From positions 29,835 through 93,834 of the forward strand of contig NZ_WOTA01000016.1 in NCBI RefSeq assembly GCF_011516825.1: 64,000 bases of DNA. Reading direction: 5' to 3'. The notes beneath the pieces are model-generated. The model was not told the origin of the DNA and made no database searches. It saw only the letters and a program-made list of their open reading frames with translations. Of the stretch, positions 55,271 to 63,824 are shown piece after piece. Each line of letters opens with the position of its first letter. The stretch's first letter is position 1. This stretch comes from Acetobacter oeni (GTDB lineage Bacteria > Pseudomonadota > Alphaproteobacteria > Acetobacterales > Acetobacteraceae). A program made the translations under genes and the position numbers.

Positions 55271-56272
55271 ATGACGACATCGACGCAGGAGCAAGGCAGG
55301 CTGGATGCCGCGGGCGTCGTCGCGCGGATAATTGCCAGTGAACTGACGACGCCGGTGCCGGAAGTGGTGACAGCTCTTGTAGAGACGCTGATCGCCGGCG
55401 CCCGTCCCCTGGGTGTCCTGTTTTACGGATCGGTCGTGCGGGTGGTGAGCAGCGGCGATGCCGCGGCTGATCCTTCATTGCTCTCGGAAGGCGTTCTCGA
55501 TTTTTATGTCATCGTGGAGCATCAGGCCGACTGGCCACGCGGCAGACTCGCAAGAGTAGCCAATGCGATTCTGCCCCCCAATGTCGAGTATCATGAGCAG
55601 ATGATCGACGGGCTGATGCTGCGGGCCAAAGTCGCCATTCTGAGTCTGCGACAGTTTCGCCGTCTGACACGTTCAGGCAGCCGGGACACATCGGTCTGGG
55701 CTCGTTTTTCTCAACCGGTGCGGCTGGTCTGGGTCCGCGATGCGGACGCGGCGGATGCGATCCTTCGTTGTGTGGTGCGCGCGGTCGGCACGGCGGCCTT
55801 CTGGGCGGCCCGGCTCGGACCGGATCGGGGAGTGCCGGATACATACTGGGATGCACTGTACCGGCAGACTTACGGCGCTGAATTACGCGTTGAGACGAAA
55901 GACCGCCCACGTCAGCTGATCGGAGGCGAGGAGGAACGTTTTCGGAGGCTGCTGACGGCTTCGTGGGCCGCCGGCGGACTCATCGGGGCCGCGCAGGAAA
56001 ATGGAGAGCTGGCGCCAGCCGTGTCAGCGGCGGGACGAAGTTCGGCTCTGAGACGATGGAGAACCAGATTGCGGCTTGGTCGTCCGCTGAATGTCGCGCG
56101 GCTGATGAAAGCGGCTTTCACATTTGCCGGTGGTGCCCGGTATCTTGTGTGGAAGATTGAACGACATAGTGGTGTCAGAGTGCCCCTGACGCCGTTTGCG
56201 GAGCGCCATCCATTGCTGAGCGCGCCTGCCGTCGTGTTTCGGCTGATGCGGGCCGGAGTATTTTCACGCTGA
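55271..56272 (+). CDS. Possible TAM41-like nucleotidyltransferase
   Basis: The 333-residue product has an FYGS motif (Y52-G53-S54) followed about 23 residues later by LDFYVIVE (D77, Y79), then ILPPNVEYHEQM, MLRAKVAIL and SVWARFSQPVRLVW. This order resembles the YGSG ... DFI ... pattern of TAM41/MMP37, the mitochondrial CDP-diacylglycerol synthase. I judge it a distant relative; it could also be an unrelated polymerase-beta-type nucleotidyltransferase. ATG 55271 follows GGAGAGGCAGG. Coupled to the lipid kinase, it could add CMP to a phospholipid or ceramide phosphate. The function is inferred. Confidence 0.5.
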   Translation: MTTSTQEQGRLDAAGVVARIIASELTTPVPEVVTALVETLIAGARPLGVLFYGSVVRVVSSGDAAADPSLLSEGVLDFYVIVEHQADWPRGRLARVANAILPPNVEYHEQMIDGLMLRAKVAILSLRQFRRLTRSGSRDTSVWARFSQPVRLVWVRDADAADAILRCVVRAVGTAAFWAARLGPDRGVPDTYWDALYRQTYGAELRVETKDRPRQLIGGEEERFRRLLTASWAAGGLIGAAQENGELAPAVSAAGRSSALRRWRTRLRLGRPLNVARLMKAAFTFAGGARYLVWKIERHSGVRVPLTPFAERHPLLSAPAVVFRLMRAGVFSR

Positions 56273-56388
56273 AGCATGGAAGCAGTCTCTGCGGCAGTAC
56301 CGTCTGGCGTAACTGAATTTTCGTTGTAGAATTGCAACTGTTGCCGGTCGTTTCCGAGACCGGCTCTACCGGACCGGAGATTTGTTAT

Positions 56389-57642
56389 ATGGCGCAGTCG
56401 GCGCTCGTTCTTGGTGGAGGCATGGTCGGTGTCTGCACGGCCTGGCATCTTCGTGAGCGGGGTTATGATGTTACGCTCGTTGAGCGCGGAACGCCGGGGC
56501 GCGAAACGTCCTATGGTAACGCCGGGCTGATTCAGCGCGAGGCTGTTGAGCCATACGCATTTCCGCATGACGTGCTGAAACTGGCGCAGGTCGCTTTGCA
56601 GCGCGGAAACGACGTGTCTTATCGCTTGCGTGATCTGCTGACCGTCGCGCCGAAGCTGGCACAGTACTGGTGGAACTCTTTCCCGTCACGCTATCAGGGG
56701 GTGGTTACGGGATATGAGGCTCTGATCCGGCACTGTCTGTCGGAGCATGACCGGATGATTTCAGCTTCCGGAGCGGACAACCTGATTTCCCGGCAGGGCT
56801 GGAAGCAGATTTTTCGTACACAAAAAGGATTTGACGCAGGCGCGGCGCGATCCCGCTTGCTGACCCGTGAATTTGGGATTGAAAGCAGGATTCTCGACCC
56901 CGCCGGGCTTGCGCGGGAAGAACCCGCGCTAAAGCGGACGATGGCCGGGGCTGTACACTGGACGTCTCCTTACAGCGTCAGCGATCCGGGTGGTCTGGTT
57001 GATCGGTATGCCGCGCTGCTGACAGCTTCGGGTGGTCGGATCCTGAAAGGCGATGCGCGCTCGTTGCGCCCTGATGGAGCGGGCTGGTGTGTGGATACGC
57101 GGGAAGGCACGATTTCGGCAGAGCAGGCGGTAATTACACTCGGGCCCTGGTCGGACGTGGTGACACGGATGCTGGGATACCGTCTCCCGTTGTTCGTGAA
57201 ACGGGGTTATCATCGCCATTTTGGCTGGCAGGGCACACTCAATACACCGATGATCGACACCGAGGCCGGTGTGGCGATGCTGCCGATGGCTCTCGGCCTG
57301 CGCGTGACAACGGGCGCTGAATTTGCATTGCGGGATGCCCCGCTTTCAATGCGGCAGATTGACGGCAGTGAGCGGCTGGCTCGCGAAATGCTGGATCTTG
57401 GCGCGCCTGTGGAAGCCAGGCCCTGGCTCGGCAGTCGCCCGTGTACCGTAGATATGCTGCCTCTGGTGGGGCAGGCTCCGTCGCATCGCGGGCTCTGGTT
57501 CCACTTCGGACACGCCCATCAGGGCTTTACGCTTGGTCCGGCGACGGCGCGACTCTGTGCCGGGATGATGAACGGGGAGGCGCCGTATATTGACCCGTCA
57601 CCTTATCGGCCATCGCGGTTTGGACGTGCGGCGCAGGTGTAA
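56389..57642 (+). CDS. FAD-dependent D-amino acid dehydrogenase-like oxidoreductase
   Basis: The 417-residue protein has an N-terminal FAD-binding Rossmann motif ALVLGGGMVGVCTAWHLRERG and TSYGNAGLIQ. It has the DadA-like pattern through VITLGPWSDVVTRMLGYRLPLFVKRGYHRH and a C-terminal segment GLWFHFGHAHQGFTLGPATARL. DadA-type enzymes oxidise D-amino acids or other amines and feed electrons to the respiratory chain. The ATG at 56389 follows GGAGATTTGTTAT. Its placement between the two lipid operons may be incidental. Confidence 0.88.
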   Translation: MAQSALVLGGGMVGVCTAWHLRERGYDVTLVERGTPGRETSYGNAGLIQREAVEPYAFPHDVLKLAQVALQRGNDVSYRLRDLLTVAPKLAQYWWNSFPSRYQGVVTGYEALIRHCLSEHDRMISASGADNLISRQGWKQIFRTQKGFDAGAARSRLLTREFGIESRILDPAGLAREEPALKRTMAGAVHWTSPYSVSDPGGLVDRYAALLTASGGRILKGDARSLRPDGAGWCVDTREGTISAEQAVITLGPWSDVVTRMLGYRLPLFVKRGYHRHFGWQGTLNTPMIDTEAGVAMLPMALGLRVTTGAEFALRDAPLSMRQIDGSERLAREMLDLGAPVEARPWLGSRPCTVDMLPLVGQAPSHRGLWFHFGHAHQGFTLGPATARLCAGMMNGEAPYIDPSPYRPSRFGRAAQV

Positions 57643-57740
57643 AATTCTGAAGTTTACGAGGAGACAGTTTTTCTTTGCGCAGCCTCAGGGAACAGGAGGC
57701 AGAGGCTGCGTTTCCCGCAGTGACAGCGCTCTTTCATAAC

Positions 57741-57774
57741 AAAAGGGAATCCGTCCGCATCCGGCCGGAGTCCC
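57741..57774 (-). terminator. Terminator of the serine palmitoyltransferase operon
   Basis: On the minus strand GGGACTCCG and CGGATTCCC (one mismatch) form a stem followed at once by TTTTGTT. It lies 7 bases after the serine palmitoyltransferase stop codon. Confidence 0.65.
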
Positions 57775-57780
57775 CCATTC

Positions 57781-58986
57781 TTACATCTGAGGAGGCTGTG
57801 TTTTCAGGTTAGTCATGGCTTCACGAAAAATTTCGATCGCGCGGTCGATCTGTTCCGGTGTGTGCGTTGCCATCACGGAGCAGCGTAACAACGGATGATG
57901 ATCCGGTGTCGCCGGTGGCAGGCTCAGGTTAACGTAGAGACCAAGCGACAGAAGTTTGTTCCAGAGAGCGATAGCCTCCGGAATAGTATCCAGAACGACA
58001 GCGACGACCGGGCTGACGGTTTTGCCGGTTGTCAGACCAAGAGTGTTCAGGCCGCCATGGAACCGCGCGGCATTCTCCATCAGCCGCACGCGCAGTTCCG
58101 GCTGTGCCTGCATGTCTTCCAGAGCCGCCATAGTCGCCGCAATGACTTCAGGCGGGAGAGACGCGGTAAACATATATGGCCGGCAATGCAGACGAACCAG
58201 GTCCAGTTCGGGGTGGTTCGAGACACAGTAGCCACCAACGGTGCCAAGACTTTTAGAGAACGTGCCGACGATGAAATCGACATCTTTCTCGACCCCGACA
58301 GCTTCGGCGACGCCACGTCCGGTCGGACCAAGTACCCCGAATGAGTGAGCTTCATCGACGAGCAAAGTGGCATTATTTTCGCGTTTGACAGCGGCCATCT
58401 CTGCCATTGGCACGACGTTGCCGGTCATGGAATAGATGCCTTCCACGACGACAAGCTTCGCGCCTGGCGTGCCATCAAGCCGCCGGAGACGCTTATTCAG
58501 GTCCTCCGGATCGTTGTGGCGGAACCGGATCACCTGCGCGTGTCCAAGCCGGCTGGCATCATAAATACTGGCGTGACTGTCGGCATCCAGCAGAAGATAG
58601 TCATCCTTGCCGGCCAGGGTGGAAATCATGCCAAGATTGGCCTGATAACCGGTAGAAAAAACCATGCAGTGTGTCTGGCCGAAAAAGTCGGCGATACGAC
58701 GTTCGAGTTTCTGGTGAAGACTTTGAGTACCATTGGCGATACGCGAGCCGGTTGTACCGACACCACAGGAGCGCACGGTCTCACAGGCGGCTTCAATAGC
58801 GCGGGGAGACTGGCTCAGACCGAGATAGTTGTTGGTGCCGAACAGCAGTGTTTCACGGCCTTCGATCATCCCGGCTGTCGAAGACAGCGGGCGCTCAATG
58901 ACAACGTCGAAAGGATTCCGGCCGCCGAGGGCTTTGAGTTCTTCAAGGCGGTGTTCGATGCCGCGAAACTTGTCGAAAATGGTCAT
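57781..58986 (-). CDS. spt: Serine palmitoyltransferase
   Basis: This PLP enzyme of the alpha-oxoamine synthase family (401 residues) condenses serine with an acyl thioester to 3-ketosphinganine, the first step of sphingolipid synthesis. Visible are FGTNNYLGLS, the substrate and PLP site VFSTGYQANLG, LVDEAHSFGVLGPTGRG and the PLP Lys245 in GTFSKSLGTVGG. Overall sequence fits bacterial SPT rather than AONS or ALAS. The neighbouring ACP (6 bases upstream) supports an acyl-ACP-dependent enzyme, the arrangement known in sphingolipid-making alphaproteobacteria. Confidence 0.93.
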   Translation of the reverse strand: MTIFDKFRGIEHRLEELKALGGRNPFDVVIERPLSSTAGMIEGRETLLFGTNNYLGLSQSPRAIEAACETVRSCGVGTTGSRIANGTQSLHQKLERRIADFFGQTHCMVFSTGYQANLGMISTLAGKDDYLLLDADSHASIYDASRLGHAQVIRFRHNDPEDLNKRLRRLDGTPGAKLVVVEGIYSMTGNVVPMAEMAAVKRENNATLLVDEAHSFGVLGPTGRGVAEAVGVEKDVDFIVGTFSKSLGTVGGYCVSNHPELDLVRLHCRPYMFTASLPPEVIAATMAALEDMQAQPELRVRLMENAARFHGGLNTLGLTTGKTVSPVVAVVLDTIPEAIALWNKLLSLGLYVNLSLPPATPDHHPLLRCSVMATHTPEQIDRAIEIFREAMTNLKTQPPQM

Positions 58987-58992
58987 TCGGGA

Positions 58993-59244
58993 TCAGGCGC
59001 CCTTTTTCAGAGAGACGAGGCACGTTGCGAGATCGTCGATCGTACGAATCTCCGCCAGCCGGTCGAGAGGAACGGAAACATCCAGTTCATCTTCGATTTC
59101 CATGACAAAATTCATCACAGCCAGTGAGTCGAACGCGAGATCTTCAACGATCTTGCTTGATCCGGTGATGTCGCGGGGCACTTTTGGATTAGCAAGCAGC
59201 TTATTAATAATCAGGGCCGAGACATCCTGAACCGTTTCACTCAT
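58993..59244 (-). CDS. Acyl carrier protein (sphingolipid-associated)
   Basis: The 83-residue protein has the phosphopantetheine site Ser40 in DLAFDSLAVMNF and the helical ACP pattern, with an acidic helix II (VMEIEDELDVSVP). It differs from the housekeeping AcpP in its FDSLAV motif. The gene sits between an acyl-AMP ligase-like gene and serine palmitoyltransferase, which makes it the probable donor carrier, as in the AcpR of Caulobacter. Confidence 0.93.
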   Translation of the reverse strand: MSETVQDVSALIINKLLANPKVPRDITGSSKIVEDLAFDSLAVMNFVMEIEDELDVSVPLDRLAEIRTIDDLATCLVSLKKGA

Positions 59245-59409
59245 CGGGACACCTTACATTTGATTGGCGGGCCGTCCTGTCATCGGTGCGAGACCGCTGA
59301 ACGGGCGCGGTTATGGCGGAAAAGGCAGGCCATCGCCAGCGAAATGTCACGACGAGGGAGAAGCTTATGCCTTCGGCACCGGCCATAATGGCCAGCGTGC
59401 GAGATCGGA

Positions 59410-61200
59410 TCAGGCGGCACTGGCCGTTTCAGGTAACTCAGTAAAGACACCCGAAAGCAGCATGGTTTTCGCTTTTGCCCGGGTTAATTTGCCTGATGAC
59501 GTCTGCGGCAGAGAATGTGGCGGCACGAGCACGACCCGGACATCCACGCCATGCAGACGGCGAAACAGGCTGGCGACCTGTTCACTGAGCGCCGTACGGG
59601 CCTCCGCCGATGTGGCCCGACACTGGACGAGCGCGACGACTTTCTCACAATCGTCATCTTCGACAGAAAATACTGCGACATCCCGACTACGGAGAGAATC
59701 GATCTCCGTTTCAGCACACCATTCAAGATCCTGTGGCCAGATATTCCGGCCATTGATGATGATAAGATCCTTAGCTCGCCCGGTTACAACGATCTGGCCA
59801 TCGACTGTATATCCAAGATCGCCGGTATTAAGCCAGCCATGAGAATTAAGGGCTTCGGCGCTCTCGGCGGGCAGACGGAAATAACCGCTCATCAGGCTCG
59901 GACCGCGCACATAGATGGTTCCGACCTGACGATCCTTAAGGATTTTGCCGTCAGGATTACGGACTTCAATTTCATGCCCGGGCAGGACACGGCCACACAG
60001 GACAAACGTGCGCAGGGAATGAGAAGGATCGTTGTCGGGATACGCGACACCTTCTGTTTCGAGGCGACGAAGATCGACAGTGTCCGTGCGGATGCCCTGT
60101 CCGAGCGGAGCGAAGCTGATTGCAAGGGTGGCTTCGGCCATGCCGTAGCTGGCGACAAAAGCGCGGGCATCAAAGCCGGACGCGACAAAGCGTTCGCCGA
60201 ACTCTTCAAGGATATGGGGGCGGATCATGTCGCCGCCGATGCCCGCCACGCGCCAGCAGGACAGATCAATGTCAGCGGAGCCGGAGCGGCGGGCGCAGAG
60301 CTCATAGCCGAAGGAGGGACTGTAGGAGATCGTACCGCGATTGCGGGAAATAAGATCCAGCCAGACATGGGGACGCCGCGCAAATTCACGTGTCGGGAGC
60401 AGATCGACCGTAAGCTGACAGGTCATTGGTGTCAGAAAGAAACCGACGAGTCCCATGTCGTGATACAGCGGCAGCCAGGAGACGCAGCGATCACCGGTTT
60501 CACGAACCTGCAGACCGTCATGCGCAATCGAATGGGCGTTAGCCATACCTGAGCGCTGCGAGACGCAGATCCCTTTCGGGAAACGGGTGCTGCCTGAAGA
60601 AAACTGAAGATAGGACAGCGCGTCCGGCCTGATTTTTGGCAGCGGTCGGGCCGGTGCCGGGCAGTCCATAAGCTGTGCCGGAGAACCGCCGAATTTAAGC
60701 TCGAAGCCGGCAACGATTTCGTCGGTCCAGCCTGCAATGAGGTCAGGAACGACCACAGCGGAGGCGGCGGAACTTTCGATCATGCCGCGGATCGTGGCGA
60801 GATAGGCTTCGCGTCCGCCAAAGGCGACGGGAAGAGGCATCGGTGTGGCGACAAGTCCGGCATACTGGCAGCCGAAAAACATACGGGCAAAATCGCCATC
60901 GCTTTCGGCGATAAGGCCAACCCGGTCTCCCGGCTTCAGACCGAGGGCCAGCAGGCGAAGCGCCATATCCCGCGCCTGCTCCCGCAGAACGGCGTAGGGC
61001 AGGGCTTCGAGCAGCGTGCCCCGGCCGGAATAGATATTAAAACCGGCAGCACCCTGCGCTGCGTAGTCCAGTGCTTCGGTAAATGTGGCAAAATCTCCGT
61101 AGCGCCGCTTCTGGCCGGAAGAGCTTGAAACAGGAGACGGAGTCGTGTCCTGAAACCCGGCTGGCGCGGACGCGTTTTTGATACGGGATATGACAGTCAT
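59410..61200 (-). CDS. Fatty acyl-AMP ligase / acyl-ACP synthetase
   Basis: The 596-residue adenylating enzyme has the ATP-binding motif LQFSSGSTRFPKGI, YSPSFGYELC, SYGMAEATLAISFA and GRAKDLIIINGRNIWPQDLE. The C-terminal catalytic Lys region is QTSSGKLTRAKAK. Overall layout is that of FAAL-like enzymes, which load fatty acids onto ACPs. It would charge the adjacent ACP for serine palmitoyltransferase or ceramide synthesis. Its ATG follows directly on the stop of the upstream gene (TGAATG), so the operon is tight. Confidence 0.92.
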   Translation of the reverse strand: MTVISRIKNASAPAGFQDTTPSPVSSSSGQKRRYGDFATFTEALDYAAQGAAGFNIYSGRGTLLEALPYAVLREQARDMALRLLALGLKPGDRVGLIAESDGDFARMFFGCQYAGLVATPMPLPVAFGGREAYLATIRGMIESSAASAVVVPDLIAGWTDEIVAGFELKFGGSPAQLMDCPAPARPLPKIRPDALSYLQFSSGSTRFPKGICVSQRSGMANAHSIAHDGLQVRETGDRCVSWLPLYHDMGLVGFFLTPMTCQLTVDLLPTREFARRPHVWLDLISRNRGTISYSPSFGYELCARRSGSADIDLSCWRVAGIGGDMIRPHILEEFGERFVASGFDARAFVASYGMAEATLAISFAPLGQGIRTDTVDLRRLETEGVAYPDNDPSHSLRTFVLCGRVLPGHEIEVRNPDGKILKDRQVGTIYVRGPSLMSGYFRLPAESAEALNSHGWLNTGDLGYTVDGQIVVTGRAKDLIIINGRNIWPQDLEWCAETEIDSLRSRDVAVFSVEDDDCEKVVALVQCRATSAEARTALSEQVASLFRRLHGVDVRVVLVPPHSLPQTSSGKLTRAKAKTMLLSGVFTELPETASAA

Positions 61201-62349
61201 TCAGCTGGCCATTCTCAGGTAATCGACAATTGCATCGGCCCCAACAGGAGCAGTCGGTGTGTCACCGTTAAGATCGAAAGTGTCGCGTATATAGTCTTTC
61301 TGACGATTTAGAAAATCGTCATGGGTTTCGAACGCCTGGTCGATGACATTTTCGATCCCGTCCGTGTTCTTTTCAACCTGACCAAGAGTCCAGAATCGAT
61401 AGCTCGGATCGTTCTGCCACTCGACGTCATGCGCGTTGAGAAAAACACAGGGACGAGGCTTTACCAGGAATTCGGCGACCTGTGAACTGACATCGCCCAA
61501 GTAAAGATCGGAACCCATTGTATAGGTCATGTCGAGACTACGTGTACTGCCTGTATCAATCAGCATATGCTCATGATGACCATACGCACGTTTAAGCTGT
61601 TCGATTTCTTTTCTGCGGGTATCGAATAGTCGGTAATGTGGTGCAAAGACAAGATTATAACGATCCTGTCTGGAGAAATGGTTAAGAATCTCAAGCCCGA
61701 AGCGCGGCCATGAGGACAGGCTCCGGCTGAAATGAGGGTTATACAGCACGGTAGGGCGGTCGTTCTGAAACAGTTTTGGCCGTGTGGGCTGAAGTCTCTG
61801 CACCATATCGAATTTGGCATAGACGCCGGTTTTATAATGTCCCGGCCGGATCGAACCGTCAGCGAGAAGACGCTCTTCGAGCTTGCGGCCCGCCATCAGC
61901 ACATAATCGAAAAGGCGGACATCGCGGGCAAAACCGACAGCACGGTCTCCGGCGCCATGACGGGTCCAGACCAGACGCGGTCTAAGAACACCGAATTTGC
62001 GAAGATAGAGGGATGTGCGTTCCGGTACAACAATGCTTTGAAATGTAGAGAAATATTTTTTGTTGTAAAAAAGGCTGGCGACTTTCGAAACAACAGTGTG
62101 CCCGCGTCGTTCAACTTGCCGGCGGATCATTTTTGGAAGGTTGAGCAGGTCGAAACTGACCTGTGACTCGGGATAAAAGGAAGCAAGATACTTCGCATAA
62201 TTCAGATGTTGCTCGGTGGCACAGGCAATGTGCACCTCAACGTCTGAGTGGCGACGGGCAGCTTCCATCGCGATCGGCAATGAATGGAGCGTCTGGTGGG
62301 GTTGGGCAATATAAGGAAAAAGTATACGCATCAGAGAGTTACGCATCAT
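61201..62349 (-). CDS. CDP-glycerol glycerophosphotransferase-like (TagB/SpsB) protein
   Basis: The 382-residue protein resembles the TagB/TagF polyol-phosphate transferase family in its C-terminal half: WTRHGAGDRAVGF, LYNPHFSRSLSSWP, YNLVFAPHYRLF and the DLYLGDVSSQVAEFLVKPRP motif. Family members transfer glycerol or ribitol phosphate from CDP-alcohols. Here a phosphate-containing head group on a lipid or a glycan is possible. It overlaps the flippase gene by 4 bases (ATGA) and abuts the acyl-AMP ligase. The link to sphingolipid head groups is inference. Confidence 0.72.
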   Translation of the reverse strand: MMRNSLMRILFPYIAQPHQTLHSLPIAMEAARRHSDVEVHIACATEQHLNYAKYLASFYPESQVSFDLLNLPKMIRRQVERRGHTVVSKVASLFYNKKYFSTFQSIVVPERTSLYLRKFGVLRPRLVWTRHGAGDRAVGFARDVRLFDYVLMAGRKLEERLLADGSIRPGHYKTGVYAKFDMVQRLQPTRPKLFQNDRPTVLYNPHFSRSLSSWPRFGLEILNHFSRQDRYNLVFAPHYRLFDTRRKEIEQLKRAYGHHEHMLIDTGSTRSLDMTYTMGSDLYLGDVSSQVAEFLVKPRPCVFLNAHDVEWQNDPSYRFWTLGQVEKNTDGIENVIDQAFETHDDFLNRQKDYIRDTFDLNGDTPTAPVGADAIVDYLRMAS

Positions 62350-63824
62350 TCCATAGTTTGGCTGTCGGGGGAGGAAGACACTCTGTCTTTCATCCGCAGG
62401 ACAAAACCCAGTTGCATCAGAACAAGAAATACAGTCGCCGCAAGTATAGCAGGCCCTGCACCATTTAATCCGTACCAGCCCAGCGTGACGACGAGAAGTG
62501 GCAGATAAAGCAATGCATCCACGCTTCTGGCGACGATCACGGCCCTGATCCGGCGCATGGTAAACAGCAGCGGCTCAAGTGGCAGACCCCATATGGCAAT
62601 GACTTCCGCCGCAAGCAACCAGAGGGTTACGGGCAGAGCGTCCGTTCCGTGAGCACCGATCACCAGTTTCAGTATCGGTCCGCCGAGCAGCCAGGCAGCG
62701 GCCAGAAGTGCGCTTCCCAGCGCGCCTGCGGCGAGCGCCGCCCGAAGAGCCAGAGCATAAAGGCTGCCCGTTTCTCGTGCGATCCAGAGACGGGTCATTT
62801 CCGGATAAAGTGTGGATTGTACAAGGATAGCAGGCTTGGCGATGCCTGCGGCGATCTGGCTGCCGATACGGTAGTAACTGGCGCTGACGGGACCGATCAT
62901 GCCACCGATGATAAGTGTTCCGATATGACTGAAAGCGAGCGTTAAAGTCGTATTGATGTTCGTCGTAATGGCGAATTGCCAGATGCCTGGAAAGCTCTTT
63001 CCCATCTGTCCATGAAACAGGTCGTTACGCAAAGTGATGCGGATTTTGAAGATTCCCGACAGAAGTCGTGCTTTCGCTAATTGCCGGACGGCAAACAGGT
63101 TGAGAATCGTGGCAGCCATAACATCCGCCGTAATCCACACGATGGTCATGCCGGTAAGGCTGCCGTGTGTGACCCATAAGAAGAGTGTTCCGGCAAGACG
63201 TACTACTGTCGCTACAATGCTCTGAGCCGAAATCAGCTTATACTGATCGAAGAGCCGGAGAATTCCCGTTGGAGTGGCTGACGCCATGAAGGGGACCGAC
63301 ACACAATAAAGCGGACCAAGCACAGACAAAGAGTCCGGCCATCCGAGCCACCGGCGTCCGAGCATTGCAATGGCGATGCCCATGCCCATGCCGACGGTGC
63401 CGCTGATCGCATCCAGTGTAAAACTGAAGCGAATGATCCGGTGGAATCCTGACCTGTCTTCCGCCGCAAGCGCATTGCCCCCAAAATTCAGGACCGTTTG
63501 CCAGGACTGGAAGGTCACGATGTCGGCGAGCGTCCGGGCGAACGCGTACAGAAGAACGACAAGTCCGAAATCGTAAGCTCCGAGCAATCGTATGGCGAGC
63601 GAAGTATGAAGAAGCGCCATGGGCGCATTAAGTGCGCGCCCAACCATAAGAGTGCTGACGTTCTTTATAATACGTCTCTGGGGAGAGGCTGTCGCTCCGG
63701 TGGATTCTTCCGTCGCGGGAAGCGCATTTGAGGGACTGCTGTCACGATTCTCAGGCATGGGCCGGGTATGTTCGATTCCGCTTTGCAGGGCAACGGGGAT
63801 GGATCTGGCTTTTTTCCGGGTCAT
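62346..63824 (-). CDS. MOP-family flippase (Wzx-like)
   Basis: The 492-residue protein has about twelve hydrophobic helices and the polysaccharide/lipid flippase pattern at its N-terminus (NVSTLMVGRALNAPMALLHTSLAIRLLGAYDFG) and mid-part (GMIGPVSASYYRIGSQIA). It should move a lipid-linked substrate to the periplasmic side of the inner membrane. The start is ATG 63824; a second ATG at 63758 follows a leader rich in Ser, Thr and Pro. It is the first gene of the flippase-TagB-ligase-ACP-SPT operon. Confidence 0.82.
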   Translation of the reverse strand: MTRKKARSIPVALQSGIEHTRPMPENRDSSPSNALPATEESTGATASPQRRIIKNVSTLMVGRALNAPMALLHTSLAIRLLGAYDFGLVVLLYAFARTLADIVTFQSWQTVLNFGGNALAAEDRSGFHRIIRFSFTLDAISGTVGMGMGIAIAMLGRRWLGWPDSLSVLGPLYCVSVPFMASATPTGILRLFDQYKLISAQSIVATVVRLAGTLFLWVTHGSLTGMTIVWITADVMAATILNLFAVRQLAKARLLSGIFKIRITLRNDLFHGQMGKSFPGIWQFAITTNINTTLTLAFSHIGTLIIGGMIGPVSASYYRIGSQIAAGIAKPAILVQSTLYPEMTRLWIARETGSLYALALRAALAAGALGSALLAAAWLLGGPILKLVIGAHGTDALPVTLWLLAAEVIAIWGLPLEPLLFTMRRIRAVIVARSVDALLYLPLLVVTLGWYGLNGAGPAILAATVFLVLMQLGFVLRMKDRVSSSPDSQTME

